Counted from the stretch's first letter, positions 44,689 through 56,143 are shown. The stretch: 64,000 nucleotides of DNA from Hemileia vastatrix (GCA_030280995.1 JASXTE010000011.1:24508817-24572816); one strand, 5' to 3'. Notes: generated by a model not told the origin, from the letters alone. Made by a program: numbers and translations.

Positions 44689-44910
44689 CCCACACTTTCC
44701 AAAATATAATCTAGAAGTCTCCCCTGGGTACTTTCTAACAAAAACACAAAATCCAACACAATAAACCAAAACCAATAAGTGTGAAGAGTCCGGCACTTGA
44801 AGACCAAAATAATTTCCAGTTTTAAGTCATAGAGGACTAAAACCTGTGAAGTAAAACCAATACTAGGGTTAAATCAAATTAAGAGAAGGGGTTGGAAACA
44901 GAAAATCTGG

Positions 44911-44948
44911 GGTAATTGTTCTACAGAGCAACTAGCTCACCAGTTACC
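44911..44948 (+). other. Conserved stem-loop, copy 4
   Basis: GGTAATTG pairs with CAGTTACC using one G-U wobble on the plus strand; inner stem GAGC/GCTC around AACTA. See 1988-2025. Confidence 0.55.
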
Positions 44949-45085
44949 CCTACACTTGCCAAGATAAAATACAGAAGCCCCGCCCATGGGTACCTTCTAA
45001 CAAAAAGTCTCCAACAAAACAGATGCACAGAATCACCAAAATCCAAAATTTAAAGAATGGTCTGTAGTTTATCCTCATTGCAGAG

Positions 45086-46929
45086 TCAATCTTCTTCACT
45101 TCTAGTGCCTCTAGGGTAAAATCTCTTCAACTGATCAGCAGCCACTCTCTTCTTTAAGACTGCACCATCTAACTCCTTCAAAACATAAGAACCTCCAGAC
45201 ACCTGAGATCTGACTCTGTAAGGTCCATTCCATCTGTCAGCAAACATTCTTCCCCACTGACTCTCCAAACTTCTATTATACACCAAAACCAAACAACCAG
45301 GTTTCAAGGGATTCCTGAGTCTATGAGCCAAATGCTTGTCCCAGTATCTGACTTATTGATTTCTTATCTTCATCATTCTAGAGTATGCCTTCCCTTGACA
45401 TTCCTCTCTACATTTCAACTGTTGCATCCTGTCACAGGTCAAATCTTCTGTCTAGCACACATCATCCCAATCAATTCCAAGATAAGAGACAGCTTCCAAA
45501 TCCAATGGTAGAACAGCTTTTTCCCAAAAATTAATTCATCAGGGGAATAGCCAGTTGTCCTTTTCACAGTGACCCTATCAGCAAATAACACCAAGGGTAA
45601 ATAATGCCTCCATTTTTCAGCACTATCTCCATACATCTTCACCAAAGCATCCTTGATAACTTGAAGGCCTCTTTCAACCATGCCTTCAGCTTCAGGATAA
45701 TAAGATGTATCCACTCTGACTTTTGAACCAATACTTGCCACAGCCTTTTTAAATTCAGCTCCAAACTCTGGCCCACCATCAACAGTCACCAACTTCATCA
45801 ACCCATACCTAAACACCCATATCTTCTTCAAAACTTCTGCCACTTTTTTGGAAGTCAAATTAACCTGAGGTACTGCCTCAACCCAGCCAGACAAATTATC
45901 TCTGGCAAAAATCAAGTATTTATACCTGCCCTCTTAAATATGGACAGCATCCAAACTGACTCTTCCAAACACTTTTGATTCACCAGTAGCACAGACAACC
46001 TCATTAGGTTTCTAGTGACTTCTTCTTTGACATTCTTCACAAGATTGAAACCAACCCTGTACAGCCAACGTCATACCTGGACAACAAAATCTGTCTGCTA
46101 CTCTTCTATAAGTCTCCCCAAAGCCTCTATGACTAAGGTCTTCATGCAAAGACTTCAACACCAATTCTTGACCCTTCTTCTGAGTCACCACCACTTGAGG
46201 ATTTGGATGTCTCCTCCCTATCAAAATCCTTCCTAAAGCATAGAAGCCAGGACTCTTCTTCTTGATTGCCACCCAAGTATCATCATCACAAATATCTGGC
46301 CTCTCCAAGGTTAACAGATATTCAACCATAATAAAATAAAACCCAGTCTGACCCCAGGTCTCATCTTCAAAATCCAACAAAACAACATCTAAGGGTACCA
46401 CCCTATCATCAAAATCACCAGTGTACACATGAGCAACATGACCAGCCCATCCAGGACACCAATCCCTCAATTTTGGTACATTGTTTCTCTTCCACTGAAT
46501 CTTTGGAGAATCCAGTTCACCAACAAAAACACCATTTTCCAATCTTGAGTCATCCCAAACAACAGCCCCATCTTCATCAACAAAAACATCCTGATCACCG
46601 GAATCAAGATTAGATCCAGCCAGTTTAACCTCTTGGTGGAGGAAAGAACAATCATCCAGTTTAGCCTCATGGGGGAGGAGAGAAAAATCTTCAGCACCCT
46701 TTGTGCAAGCCCTAACCACTGGAACATCTTTGTCAAATTCTTCAGAGTCTGAATCTTCATCTGTGGGTGATCTCCTTGATAATCCATCTGGAATTGTAAA
46801 AGTTTTTCCAGGTTTGTGTACCAGGTCAAAAGAAAAATGCTGAATAAATGCCACCCACCTAGTCATTGGAGCATTTGGAAGACTAGGTGTATTTATCATT
46901 TGAACCAAAGATTTTGCATCCACCTGCAA
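45086..46929 (-). pseudogene. RNase H end and integrase of element C
   Basis: 46929-46012 begins in RNase H (VDAKSLVQM, DLVHKPGKTFTIPDGLSRR), passes an acidic linker with KL-repeat relics (LLPHEAKLDDCSFLHQEVKL) and ends in an intact integrase zinc domain (LHEDLSHRGFGE, CEECQRRSH). 45915-45439 is the catalytic core with Asp in VDGGPEF and Glu in EAEGMVERGLQ; the first Asp (about 45955) is in another frame. 45331-45086 is the GPY-type C-terminus (WNGPYRVRSQVSGGSY). Two frame breaks split the domain. Confidence 0.85.
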
Positions 46930-46944
46930 CTCAAAATGCTGCCC

Positions 46945-48039
46945 TTAAAAAACAGTTTGCAGCTGCTTCAAAATTTTTGCTACACCACACAATTCCAACT
47001 TGGGTTGAAAATATCTAGATTCAACCTCATTAAATACCATGGACTCATAACTTACTGGCCTGACCCTCCCAGTTTTATCTTCCTGAGACAACACAGCACC
47101 AGCCTCAATATAACTTGAGTCCACTTCCAGATAAATTTTTCCAGAACCAACACCATAATCTAACTTGTGAAGAATAATATCTTCACCTACCACCTTTTTC
47201 AACTTCTGAAAAGCCTCTTCACACTCTTCAGTCCATATCCACTTTGCGTCTTTCCTGGTCAGCTTCCTCAAAGGTGAAGCCAAAAAAGAAAAATCTTTAA
47301 TAAAATTTCTGACATACACACAAACCCCCAAAAATCCCCTGACTTCAGTAGTATTTTTAGGCCTTGGCCATGACTGAATTTTATTAACTTTCTTCTTTAC
47401 CATAATTCTTCCCTCTTTACATACCACATGATCCAAAATTTCCAGAGCAGAAACACAACAACAAAACTTTGACCCAGAAATGGTCAAACCAGCCTCTTCA
47501 ATCCTAAACAATACTCTCTCTAGATTAATGGAATATTCCCAAATAAATCTCCTTATACCTGGGTTCTCCTTCAGCACCGCACTTCCATAATTAGTGGAGG
47601 GTCCTTTGATTCCACCATCATCAATAAAAATACCAGAATGAGTAGGAACCTTGTCCTGTAAAGTCCAAGATTTTTGTGCTTGATATACTGATACTGAATT
47701 AGCTGCTCCTTGAGGCAACATAGTGAGCTGAAATCATCCCAGAGTCTCAAAAGTTGTAAGTGGCCCTGAATTGGTGTGAAGTTCCCTTTCATCATAACCA
47801 CCCATAATATAACCCAAACCATTACACATCCTTCCAGCAAAGGCTACCTCAAAGTCCTCCACACTTGGAGGCATCCCCACATTCTTGATAGTGACTCTAT
47901 TCAAGGCCCTAAGATCATGCACCACCCTCAGCTTCCCATTCTGCTTCTTTACACAGAAAACTGGACTTGAGTAACTAGATGTTGATTGTTTGTATAAACC
48001 AGTCCTGACTCTTTCTCTAACAATCTCTAAAAAAATCAT
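46945..48039 (-). pseudogene. Reverse transcriptase and RNase H of element C
   Basis: 48039-47734 holds the RT fingers (SPVFCVKKQNGKLRVVHDLRAL) and the block GLGYIMGGYDERELH. 47721-46945 (258 codons) holds LPQGAANSV, the catalytic F-I-D-D within GIFIDDGGIKGP, EVRGFLGVCVYVRNF, and the RNase H start (LEVDSSYIEAGAVLSQED). A stop and frame change near 47730 and a break near 46940 divide it. F-I-D-D instead of Y-x-D-D is, to my knowledge, typical of a large basidiomycete Ty3 group. Confidence 0.85.
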
Positions 48040-49057
48040 CCCTAATAGCAGCTGGAATTGGAATAGGTTTGATTTTCCAAGGTTTGTGACAAACCAGAGG
48101 AATCAAGAAAGGTTCCCCATAAGAGTGTTTCAACACACCCCTTTCCTCCTCAACAAATTCCACTGCTTTCTCCCTCAGCACAATAACGTGCAAAAACAAC
48201 TTCTTTTCCTCATCAGACAACCATCCATCAGGACCAAAATTAACAACTTTCAACCTTTCCACAGTCACCATAGCAGTTTCCACAAAATCAGGTAGATTCT
48301 TCACCAGAGGAGTACAGTATGGATCTCTTGACAAAGGTGCTCTCTTCAAAGGAGGATTCAAACCTACCAGCATAGGCTCATTGACAGGCCTAATATTCTG
48401 TGTTACCTTCTTATACCTTGCAGCTCCGCCTTCAACTTGAGGGATCATCAGAACATCTTCACCACCAGACCTGGAACAAAAACCAAGGGTTTCCCCATTG
48501 CTCACATGTGTGGCCAAGGTAATTTTCTTGAAAGGTGTAGAAGAAACCCTAGTATTGCACAATTGGGAGGACTTAATTTTATTCCCCAATCTCACCACTC
48601 CAAAACTTTTCCGCAATTCCACATCTTCATCCTGGCTTCCATCTTCTAAATCTTCAAATCTTGATTCATCTTCTGAATCACATCTTCTAAAATTGTGCAG
48701 TTTATCCTCATTCTGGAGGCCCAAAAATTGATCTTCCTGATCTTCTTTCCTCAAAATTTTGTGCAGTTTGACCTCATTCTGGAGGCCCAAAAATTGATCT
48801 TGATGATCTTCACAAAAATAATTCTTTTCTTCTTTCTTGATTATCTTCAGATTTTTTTCTTGATTTTCCTCATTTATCTTGAAATTTTTCTTGTCTTTTC
48901 TTGAGTTTTCTTCTATCCTACAAAAATAACCAGGAGTTTCCCCAATTCTCACAGTGTTTTTGGAAGGCATAGAAGAAACTCTAGTGGTGCACAATTGGGA
49001 GGACTTACTTTTAGACCCCAATCTCACCACTCCACAGCTTTTCCACATATCTTTCAA
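48017..49057 (-). pseudogene. Protease-RT linker of element C with 22-residue repeats
   Basis: 346 open codons. The N-terminal 60 are basic. Residues about 80-125 hold about two copies of the 22-residue unit found fourfold in A (DQFLGLQNEVKLHKILRKED). Then come acidic residues, a second copy of the SFGVVRLGNKIKSSQLCNTRVSSTPF block that also opens the ORF, and finally the lead-in to RT (FLIPLVCHK, IPIPAAIRDDF). The block duplication inside one linker is notable. Confidence 0.7.
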
Positions 49058-49286
49058 GAAAGATATATAACCAATCTTCTTTTTTAAATTGAATCAAAAA
49101 TAATTGAAAATCTTGAGAGAGAACAGATACTTGATAAAAAACATGAAGAATACTTGCAGAGAAGAGAAACATTAAAAAGAGAAAGTTGAAAATCCACTTG
49201 GTATATCTCCAAGGGAGCTGGCCTACTACAACCTGGGATTTCCTCATCTTGGGGAGAGGTTGTAGCACTTGGGTGATCAGCCCTCA

Positions 49287-50546
49287 TCACTCTAAAAAAT
49301 TCAGACTCCCTCTAGAGCCTGAGCCACACTCCAAAAAACCAGAGGCAGCACCCACTTCTCTTCTTCTCCTACAACAATCCATGCACTGGCACATTGAAGA
49401 CAAACCAGGCCTGGTCTCCCAACCATCCTCTCCTGGAGATGATAAACTCATGTGAACTCTCTTTTCATCTTCACCAGTCAACTCAAAACTGATTCCATCA
49501 TCAAACTGATAACCAATTCTTGCTTGAAAATCCATCAAGAATGGCCCACACAAAACAGCTTTTACAGTGCCTTTGGCAATGTAAAAATGAACCTTCCCTG
49601 AGGCTCCACCAACATCTAACTTCACAAAATCAGATGTTCCAACCAGTTTAGTTACATGGCCACCAATTCCTCTTAAATTCCCACCAATACCTCTCTTGAT
49701 GGGGAGGCCAAGATGAGTAGCCTCAAACAAAGAAATCAGGTTAATCTGAGAACCTGAATCCACCAATTCCCTAGCCTCCCTGTCATTCAGAGTGACATTT
49801 ACATAACCCAGAGGTGCAGAAAAATGAGTTTCCAACCCCTCTCCCAATTTCTCAGCAGAATCACCAATGTATTCTACCTCCCCAGATGAAACCCTTCTCC
49901 TGGTCAACAACTTTTTCTGCCTATCAGCCAGCCCAGGACTGATAGCATACAACTCTCCATAAGTAAGGGAGACCTGACCCTTATTCATCCTTCCCAGGAC
50001 AGAGTCCATAACATTAACTTGACCAGAAACCACTGGCCTCTCAAAGTGAGCTCTTTGCTTCACTACCTTGGTCCTAGAAGATTCTTGAGCACCAGAACCA
50101 CCAACAGATTTATCATCAACAGGAATCAAACCAGATCCCTCACCAGAACCTCTAGCTCCAGAAGGCTTTGGCAATGAAGCCAAAGGGACATCCTTCTCTG
50201 AGTCAGAATCAACATCCATAGGCATTGGCTCTCCCTTCATTTCCAATGCTCCAAAAGTAGGGGGGCCCATATCTGCCATACCCTTCTGCATTTTATACAG
50301 CTCCTCTTTGCTGTACTTCTTGCTAGCTGCACTCAGCTTAGGATCCACCTTTGAAGCCTTAGTCTTTGGTTGAGCCTGAGAGATGCTCTTAAACCTTCCC
50401 ACCTTTCCTGCTTTGACATCATACACACCAGCAAAGCATTCCCCACTTGACTTTCCACCACAAGAATACAACTCCAAAACACTGAAGGAAGATTTAAATG
50501 AGACTCTATTAGCCATTTTTCCCTTTCCCTTCCCATCATCTCCACC
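49287..50546 (-). CDS. Protease part of Gag-protease of element C
   Basis: 409 open codons from 50516, in the same frame as Gag and separated from it by one TAA (50549-50547). Retropepsin motif RELVDSGSQINLISLF (catalytic Asp in D-S-G) at about residue 255, glycine-rich flap-side block IGGNLRGIGGHV, end block GPFLMDFQARIGY. The tail ends in CQCMDCCRRRR and FLECGSGSRG. Element A has Lys where C has the TAA-adjacent codon, so the stop is probably a mutation rather than programmed readthrough. Confidence 0.8.
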   Translation of the reverse strand, partial: GGDDGKGKGKMANRVSFKSSFSVLELYSCGGKSSGECFAGVYDVKAGKVGRFKSISQAQPKTKASKVDPKLSAASKKYSKEELYKMQKGMADMGPPTFGALEMKGEPMPMDVDSDSEKDVPLASLPKPSGARGSGEGSGLIPVDDKSVGGSGAQESSRTKVVKQRAHFERPVVSGQVNVMDSVLGRMNKGQVSLTYGELYAISPGLADRQKKLLTRRRVSSGEVEYIGDSAEKLGEGLETHFSAPLGYVNVTLNDREARELVDSGSQINLISLFEATHLGLPIKRGIGGNLRGIGGHVTKLVGTSDFVKLDVGGASGKVHFYIAKGTVKAVLCGPFLMDFQARIGYQFDDGISFELTGEDEKRVHMSLSSPGEDGWETRPGLSSMCQCMDCCRRRREVGAASGFLECGSGSRGSLNFLE

Positions 50547-51689
50547 TTAACCAGAAGAAGAAGCCTCATTAGGCAACTCTTCAAATCTTGGCCTCCTTGA
50601 GTTAAAATTATGTCTCCTCCTCACCAAGTCCACTGGAGCCTGACCATCATTAGGCTTCACACAAGAACCATCTGGGAACTTAAACATTTTCCCATCAAAT
50701 TCCACCTTTCCTTCAGACACATCCCTATTCAGTTCCCAGAAATTGTTGGACTTGTGGCCCTTCCTGCTGCAAGAAGAGAAGACCCAAGGATCACTCCTAC
50801 CAACCCTCCTTTCAAAATCTCTAGGCTGAGAAGAAGCCTTATTGGATTTCTGAGCTTCCTGAACATAAATATGTAGCTTTTTTGTCAGATCAGCCAACTG
50901 CTCCACAACTGGGTCAACCTCTTTAGGCTTCTCAGTAGCCTTCCCCTTGTTTACACTTTTCTTCTTCCTAGATTCCTCCACATCTTCAGCAAAAGCTTCA
51001 CTTACCTTGAAAACATACTTGATGCTAGCTTCCTGGCAAGAATCCACTTCCAAAAGTTTCAGATGTCCCTCTAAAAACTCCTTCACCACAGAAAGAGCAG
51101 GAAACGTTTGATTACCATTAGGAAGAATCTTCATCTTATCCTTCCTTGCTAACTCCTTTAACACATCAATCCTAACATTCCTGGCCAAAGCAGACCAGAA
51201 AATATCCCTTGCAGATTCAGTACTCTCCAACTCCTGCATATCCACCAAATAATCCACCACTGGCTTCAACTGATCCAGAAACTTCCTATAAGTGTGGAGG
51301 TTATCAACACCTCCATAAGATTTCCATTCACTAGCAATCATATTGAGATCCACCATTGAGTATCTGGATCCCCACCTGTCTGTCATCTGCAGACACAACT
51401 TTTTCCAATCTTTCCTCCTATGATCCTCCAAAGCAGCAACCTCCTTCACCAGAGCCCTTTCATCAATGTAGAAGATTACTTGCTTCACCATTTCCAAGTG
51501 AGAAGCCCCATCCACATTCCCAGAAGCCTTAAACAGCTCCAGAAACAACTTCACATCCTCCCCCATAAACATAGGCCCCTTCCAGGACTTGATCCTGACA
51601 GAAGGCCTAACAGAAACAGGAGGATTACCATCATCAGCAGCACCAACAGTGCCACTACCACCACTAGAGAAAGAGGGTCCAGAAGCCAT
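50547..51689 (-). CDS. Gag of element C
   Basis: 380 open codons from ATG 51689 (MASGPSFSSGGSG). It is the structural protein that packages element RNA. The gag domain covers about residues 25-200 (GPMFMGEDVKLFLELFKA, WKKLCLQMTDRWGSRYSM, YRKFLDQLKPVVDYLVDM). A basic, Lys-rich stretch follows, then a damaged zinc knuckle near residue 315 (C-S-R-K-G-H kept, first and last Cys replaced by Phe). The start lies 87 bp from the primer site. Best-preserved Gag of the A/C/E group in the window. Confidence 0.85.
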   Translation of the reverse strand: MASGPSFSSGGSGTVGAADDGNPPVSVRPSVRIKSWKGPMFMGEDVKLFLELFKASGNVDGASHLEMVKQVIFYIDERALVKEVAALEDHRRKDWKKLCLQMTDRWGSRYSMVDLNMIASEWKSYGGVDNLHTYRKFLDQLKPVVDYLVDMQELESTESARDIFWSALARNVRIDVLKELARKDKMKILPNGNQTFPALSVVKEFLEGHLKLLEVDSCQEASIKYVFKVSEAFAEDVEESRKKKSVNKGKATEKPKEVDPVVEQLADLTKKLHIYVQEAQKSNKASSQPRDFERRVGRSDPWVFSSCSRKGHKSNNFWELNRDVSEGKVEFDGKMFKFPDGSCVKPNDGQAPVDLVRRRHNFNSRRPRFEELPNEASSSG

Positions 51690-51775
51690 GGTCCAATAGA
51701 TTCCAGAAAACCAATCTCCAACTACAGAAGAGAGTCCAAAAGTAACAGAAAGTCCAAAAATCTAACTAATCCTCA

Positions 51776-51792
51776 CCCCACGTTGGGCGCCA
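51776..51792 (-). other. Primer-binding site of element C
   Basis: The minus strand reads TGGCGCCCAACGTGGGG four bases after the LTR end. Confidence 0.78.
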
Positions 51793-51796
51793 GAAA

Positions 51797-52745
51797 TGTA
51801 GACAATCCTATAGTACTAGCTATAGGCCTTGACCAAGGGAGTTGGAGTAAAACTCGAGAGAAAACCCCCTTTCCCTTTGAGAAAATACCAGGTGAGATTT
51901 ATTTGCTACAGCAAATAAAAGACTGTTACTATACCCCTTCCAACACAGTTCTTGACTGCTTAACAAGTCAAGATAGAAGCCAATAGCAGACCACTGAGAA
52001 CCAAAGAACCAGAAACCTGAAATTCAGAAAGATCCACACCCAAAAAATGAAACACTTTGCACTTGTTGCACAGAAATCAGCAGTAATACTTGATGCAGGT
52101 CGCAAAGCTACACCAGAGAAACCAGTTTCCAAAGTTGAGTTAAATGAAGAACTAACCTTGCAAAAAACACAGCCAATTGTGGCTAAAAAACCGTGAAAAC
52201 TGAGTGAGAACATTGATATCATCTCCGGATGGTTGTATGATAATTAAAGCTTCCCCTAAATGTCTTATTCAGTGTGTACACACAGACCACCATCTAAAAA
52301 TCTATGCACAGCAATGAATTTGGCACTTTTGGCAGCCAAATTGAATAAAAACCCTCTAGAAGCGCTCCCCAGCCTTCTACAGCCAAGGCGGGCGGCCCGC
52401 CTAGAAGCGGCCAGACCTCCCTGAAGCCAGAAAACCACCAAAAACCTCCAATAAAGCCCAAAATACTTAGAAAAATCCACCATGACTACTAAAACCCTTA
52501 AAACACAAAATTAAGCTATGACAACATTTAGACATAAACTATAGAGCCAAATTAGCTCTACTTAATGGTACTAAGAACTTAACCCTAAGACTTAAGGTTA
52601 GCCCGTAAAATACAAAAAACAAAATTAAACAGCTATCTTTTAGAAATGAAAAATGAGCAAATGACCCCTTGAAACTTATAATATGAAAAATGTCATCAAG
52701 ACATGAAATATAGAGAAAAACCGGGGCTATCCAATGGTAGTACCC
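51797..52745 (-). repeat. 5' LTR of element C, truncated
   Basis: Matches 39702-40801 from TGTAGACAATC but stops at CAATGGTAGTACCC; the outer roughly 155 bp (the U3 start) are missing. The next base belongs to unrelated relic sequence. ORF 52483-52265 reads leftward within it. Confidence 0.85.
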
Positions 52746-52746
52746 T

Positions 52747-54584
52747 TTAAATTATTATCATTTCCTTTCTATAATCCCTTCTTCCTATTTCCTGCTACTC
52801 CTTTCCATTTTCTTCTCTTTCTTCTAGACAACCCGCCGACAAGGAGACTTTCCAGGAGGGTCCAGGGGGGTAAATGCTTTCCCTGCACCATCCACCTTTC
52901 CATATTCTGCCTTCCCCTCCTTTTGGAGCCATTCATATTTTATTTGGTCCTCTCTGGTGCTCCCTGCTGGTGTCTCATCCCCAGCCTACTGCTTAGAATC
53001 AATAGAAAGCATCAGTTCTGGCAGCATGTCAACTGAAGATAACAAAAAATCAGAAGACTTTCCAGGATGGGACCCTGACCCCTGAAGGGTAAAGATGCCA
53101 ATACTTTAGTGCCAGAATTTCCTTTAATTCCCATCTGAACCTTCTTTTCCTTCCAGTCAATGTGTGGGTTGTATTAGTCCAGCCATGTCATAACCAGTAC
53201 CATGTTGTACCGGTCTTTCAGGTTTTTTGCATATCCCTTGCATTGAGACTCCCTTCCATCACACAAGAATCTGGAAAAAAACTTCTCTTTTACTCCTCCT
53301 CCCCAACTTGAGGATCTTTCAAACATAATTAAATTCCTGGGGTGGTCCATTTTTTCCATTTTTTTAGTTTATTTCTCTGTAAAAACTTGTTAGAAATAAA
53401 ACAGTCTGTGGCCCCACAGTCAAGTAGGGCTCATAAATTTGTTGTGGTGTCAAGGGTCATTAAAGGCAAGTTCAGTATAATACAATTTTTATTTACTTCA
53501 AGAGGCTTACACACTGATAATTCTTCTACTAAATTCCCCTTATTTTTTCCCTCTAATCTGCTTAAGGAGGGAACATCCTTCACTCCTGAGTGCTGTCACT
53601 TACCTGAAACTTACCTGTGCTATATTCCACCTCACTATCCCTAATTTTCCCCTTACACTCCATTGCTAGATGACCACCACTCCCACGTCAGAGTCACAGA
53701 ACTCTGCTCATATTCCTCTAGTATTTCTCATCAGATAGTCTCCTCTTCCCACTAGTGCCACATGAATTGACTGCATAAATGTCCATGGTGTTTGGGTCCC
53801 TGGAACTGGCCCTGCTTGATGAGGCATGGTTGCACCACTGATGAGAACCACTCTAATTATCCATTCACTGATGTGTAAATTCATCATTGATTTGGATGGC
53901 CAGTCCCATGAGCACTTTGAGGGAGGTTGGACAAGGGTTACTGATTAGGGTGTTCCTGATTTTTTGTGAGAGACAATTACTTAAGTAAAACACAAGTGCT
54001 CCTTCTCCCCATGTTGTAACATAACTGGTTTAGCCCCACAATTCTGACAAATACTCAGCATCAGAGTGTTTCTGTTGTAACTGGTTGAGAGCATGCTCTG
54101 ATGTTGTGGTCACATTGGGGTCACCAAACACTAATTCAAATGCTTCCATGAACTTTCAGAAATCTGTTGCCTACTTTCCATTCCCAAGGATCTCCTTTGT
54201 GTATGGATTTTCCCAGTTTTCTGCCTCATCCATGATGTAAAAGATTGTGGACCCAATTTTTGATTGCTTGTCTGGAAACTGATGACTGTTGAGCAGGAAA
54301 TAAAGTTTTACCTGCAATGTGTACTGATCTGCTCAGGGGCCTTGCTTTCCATCAAAGATTTCTGGGACCACAATCATTGGGCCTTTAACAAGTGGCACTG
54401 GTGTTGTAGGAAGTGCCTTTGCCTTGGCTTCAGAAGCACCCAGCTCTTCTTCTGTGGGGCCACAATATGGGAGCTGTTCCTCTGCTAGATGTTCCATGAG
54501 TCTGTAGTTTTGTTCTTGAAAGTGTGCTATTTTCCCTTTCATTGCAGCAAGGATTGTTACCTCAGGTTGACCTGAGGGGTTCAT
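52747..54584 (-). pseudogene. Relic G: Ty3-type Gag-protease of a third family
   Basis: Starts at ATG 54584 (MNPSGQPEV); the first 83 codons end in IFDGKQGP, a standard start of the gag domain. Ignoring stops, later parts read GSGGHLAMECK (half of a zinc knuckle, near 53680), ALLDCGATDCFISNK (protease active site, D-C-G for D-S-G, near 53400) and MTWLD ... YNPHIDWK (the block before RT, near 53160). It resembles the Tf2-like Gag-Pol group common in basidiomycetes. Ends at the junction with element C; RT is not seen. Confidence 0.65.
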
Positions 54585-55154
54585 TATTCTTCAGTAGTGG
54601 GCCAATTAAGATTGGACAAAATGTTAAGACCTAAGAAGGCTGACTAATACTGGAACTAACACTTACCTGAGATGGGAGTGACTATACTGAGTACCGCAGT
54701 GAGACTAACTAAGACTTACTATGTTAAGACTATAAAAAATGAGAGAAGGTGGGACTGACTATGGTGGATACAGCAGTGAGACAAGAGAATAATTAGATTA
54801 TTAGATAATTTATCCAGGGAGGAGCACTTCACAGCACTTCCACCATATAACCCCCTTATGCAACACAATGCATAGTTCCTATAGTGCTCCTCCTAGTCCT
54901 CCTCCTCACTCCTAAACCAAATCCTAAGGTCACTTCAAATCCTATTAATAAGTTAAAAAGTGACTGAAAGATAAAAAAATAATATTTCTATTTGAAATCA
55001 AATGATAATAAACTTTGGCATTACACTTCAAGCAAAATAGATATACCCCCATCTTAGGTAGATTCTAAGGGGGTGCACATGAAGTAAATATATATATATA
55101 TATATTTCCAATTTGTCAAAAAATAAAAAATAAAAAATTCCCACACCACACTGA
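54585..55154. other. Upstream flank of relic G
   Basis: No gene. Probably part of the leader or LTR of relic G. 54670-54700 and 54745-54785 share GGGA(G/C)TGACTAT ... GCAGTGAGAC, a short direct repeat. A (TA)n run lies at 55090-55106. Confidence 0.35.
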
Positions 55155-56062
55155 TTAAAAAAAATATAAAAATAAAACAAAAATAAAATTAAAATTAAAA
55201 ATAAAATTAACATTAAAAATAAAAATAAAAATGAAAATTAAATTAAAATTAAAAATTAAAAATTAAAATTAAAATTGAAATTAAAATGAAAATTTAAATT
55301 AAAATTAAAATTAAAAATTAAAATTAAATTAAAATTAAAATTAAAAATTAACATTAAAATTAAAATTAAAATTAAAAATTAAAAATTAAATTTAAATTTA
55401 AAATCTAAATCTAAATTTAAATTAAAATTAAAATCTAAATTTAAATTAAAATTTAAATTAAATTAAAATTAAAAATAAAAATAAATTAAAATTAAAATTA
55501 AAATTAAAAATTAAAATTAAAATTAAATTAAAATTTAAAAATTAAAATTAAAATTAAAATTAAAAATTGAAATTAAAATTATATTTAAATTTAAAATTCA
55601 AAATTTAAATTAAAAATTAAAATTAAATTAAAATTAAAATGAAAATTAAAAATTAAAATTAAAATTAAAATTAAAATTAAAATTAAAATTAAAAATTAAA
55701 ATTAAAAATTAAAATTAAAATCTAAATTAAAATTAAAATTAAAATTAATATTAAAATTTAAATTTAAATTTAAAAATAAAATTAAAAGCTATATTCTAAA
55801 TTAAAATTAAAATAAAAAATTAAAATCTAAATTAATATTAAAATCTAAATTAAAATTAAAATAACAATAAAAATTTAAATTTAAATTTAAATTTAAAATA
55901 AAAATTAAAATTAAAAATAAAATAAAAATAAAAGTTAAAAATAAGAATTTAAATTAAAATTAAAATAAGAATAAAAATAAGAATAAGAATAAACAATAAG
56001 AATAAAAATTAAAAATTAAAAATTAAGAATAAAATAAAAAAATAAATAATAAAAATTAATAC
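55155..56062. repeat. A/T-only low-complexity block, about 0.9 kb
   Basis: Nearly every base is A or T, built from AAAATT, AAAAATT and TTTAAAT units with rare C or G. No period is constant. It lies between relic G and the 3' LTR of element D and has no coding potential. Confidence 0.85.
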
Positions 56063-56143
56063 ATATGAAGATTCTTTTCAACATAATGTCTTAAAGAAAA
56101 ATACTCAACCTACCAGATGAATATAATACCCATTCAAGATATA

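Larger units (their letters stand above)
43652..45085. repeat. Non-coding stretch between convergent aORF2 and pol of element C
   Basis: A (TTTTA)n microsatellite at about 43728-43890 directly follows aORF2; on the pol strand it is a run of overlapping AATAAA. Then AT-rich spacer holds a duplicated block (44000-44060 and 44210-44270, sharing CCACATCCAG or CAACATCCAG and TTGATG) and two stem-loop copies. No gene. Confidence 0.5.
39702..52745 (-). mobile_element. Element C: long Ty3 element with antisense module, reads leftward
   Basis: LTRs at 39702-40801 and 51797-52745 (the right one truncated), primer site at 51776-51792, then Gag-protease, RT, RNase H and integrase down to 45086. A 4.3-kb segment between pol and the 3' LTR codes on the plus strand. 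It lies in the RT of relic F on the left, but the right flank is relic G, so the right end has been rearranged. Fewer lesions than A, but not functional: RT, integrase and aORF2 are each split. Confidence 0.9.

Noticed and set aside
50547..50549. Programmed stop-codon readthrough between Gag and protease of element C
   Set aside because: Element A reads through at the same place with a sense codon, so a simple nonsense mutation is more likely.
51420..51986. 188-codon plus-strand ORF opposite the start of Gag in element C
   Set aside because: It is antisense to a clearly coding Gag, runs on through the primer site into the LTR, and has no counterpart in element A.
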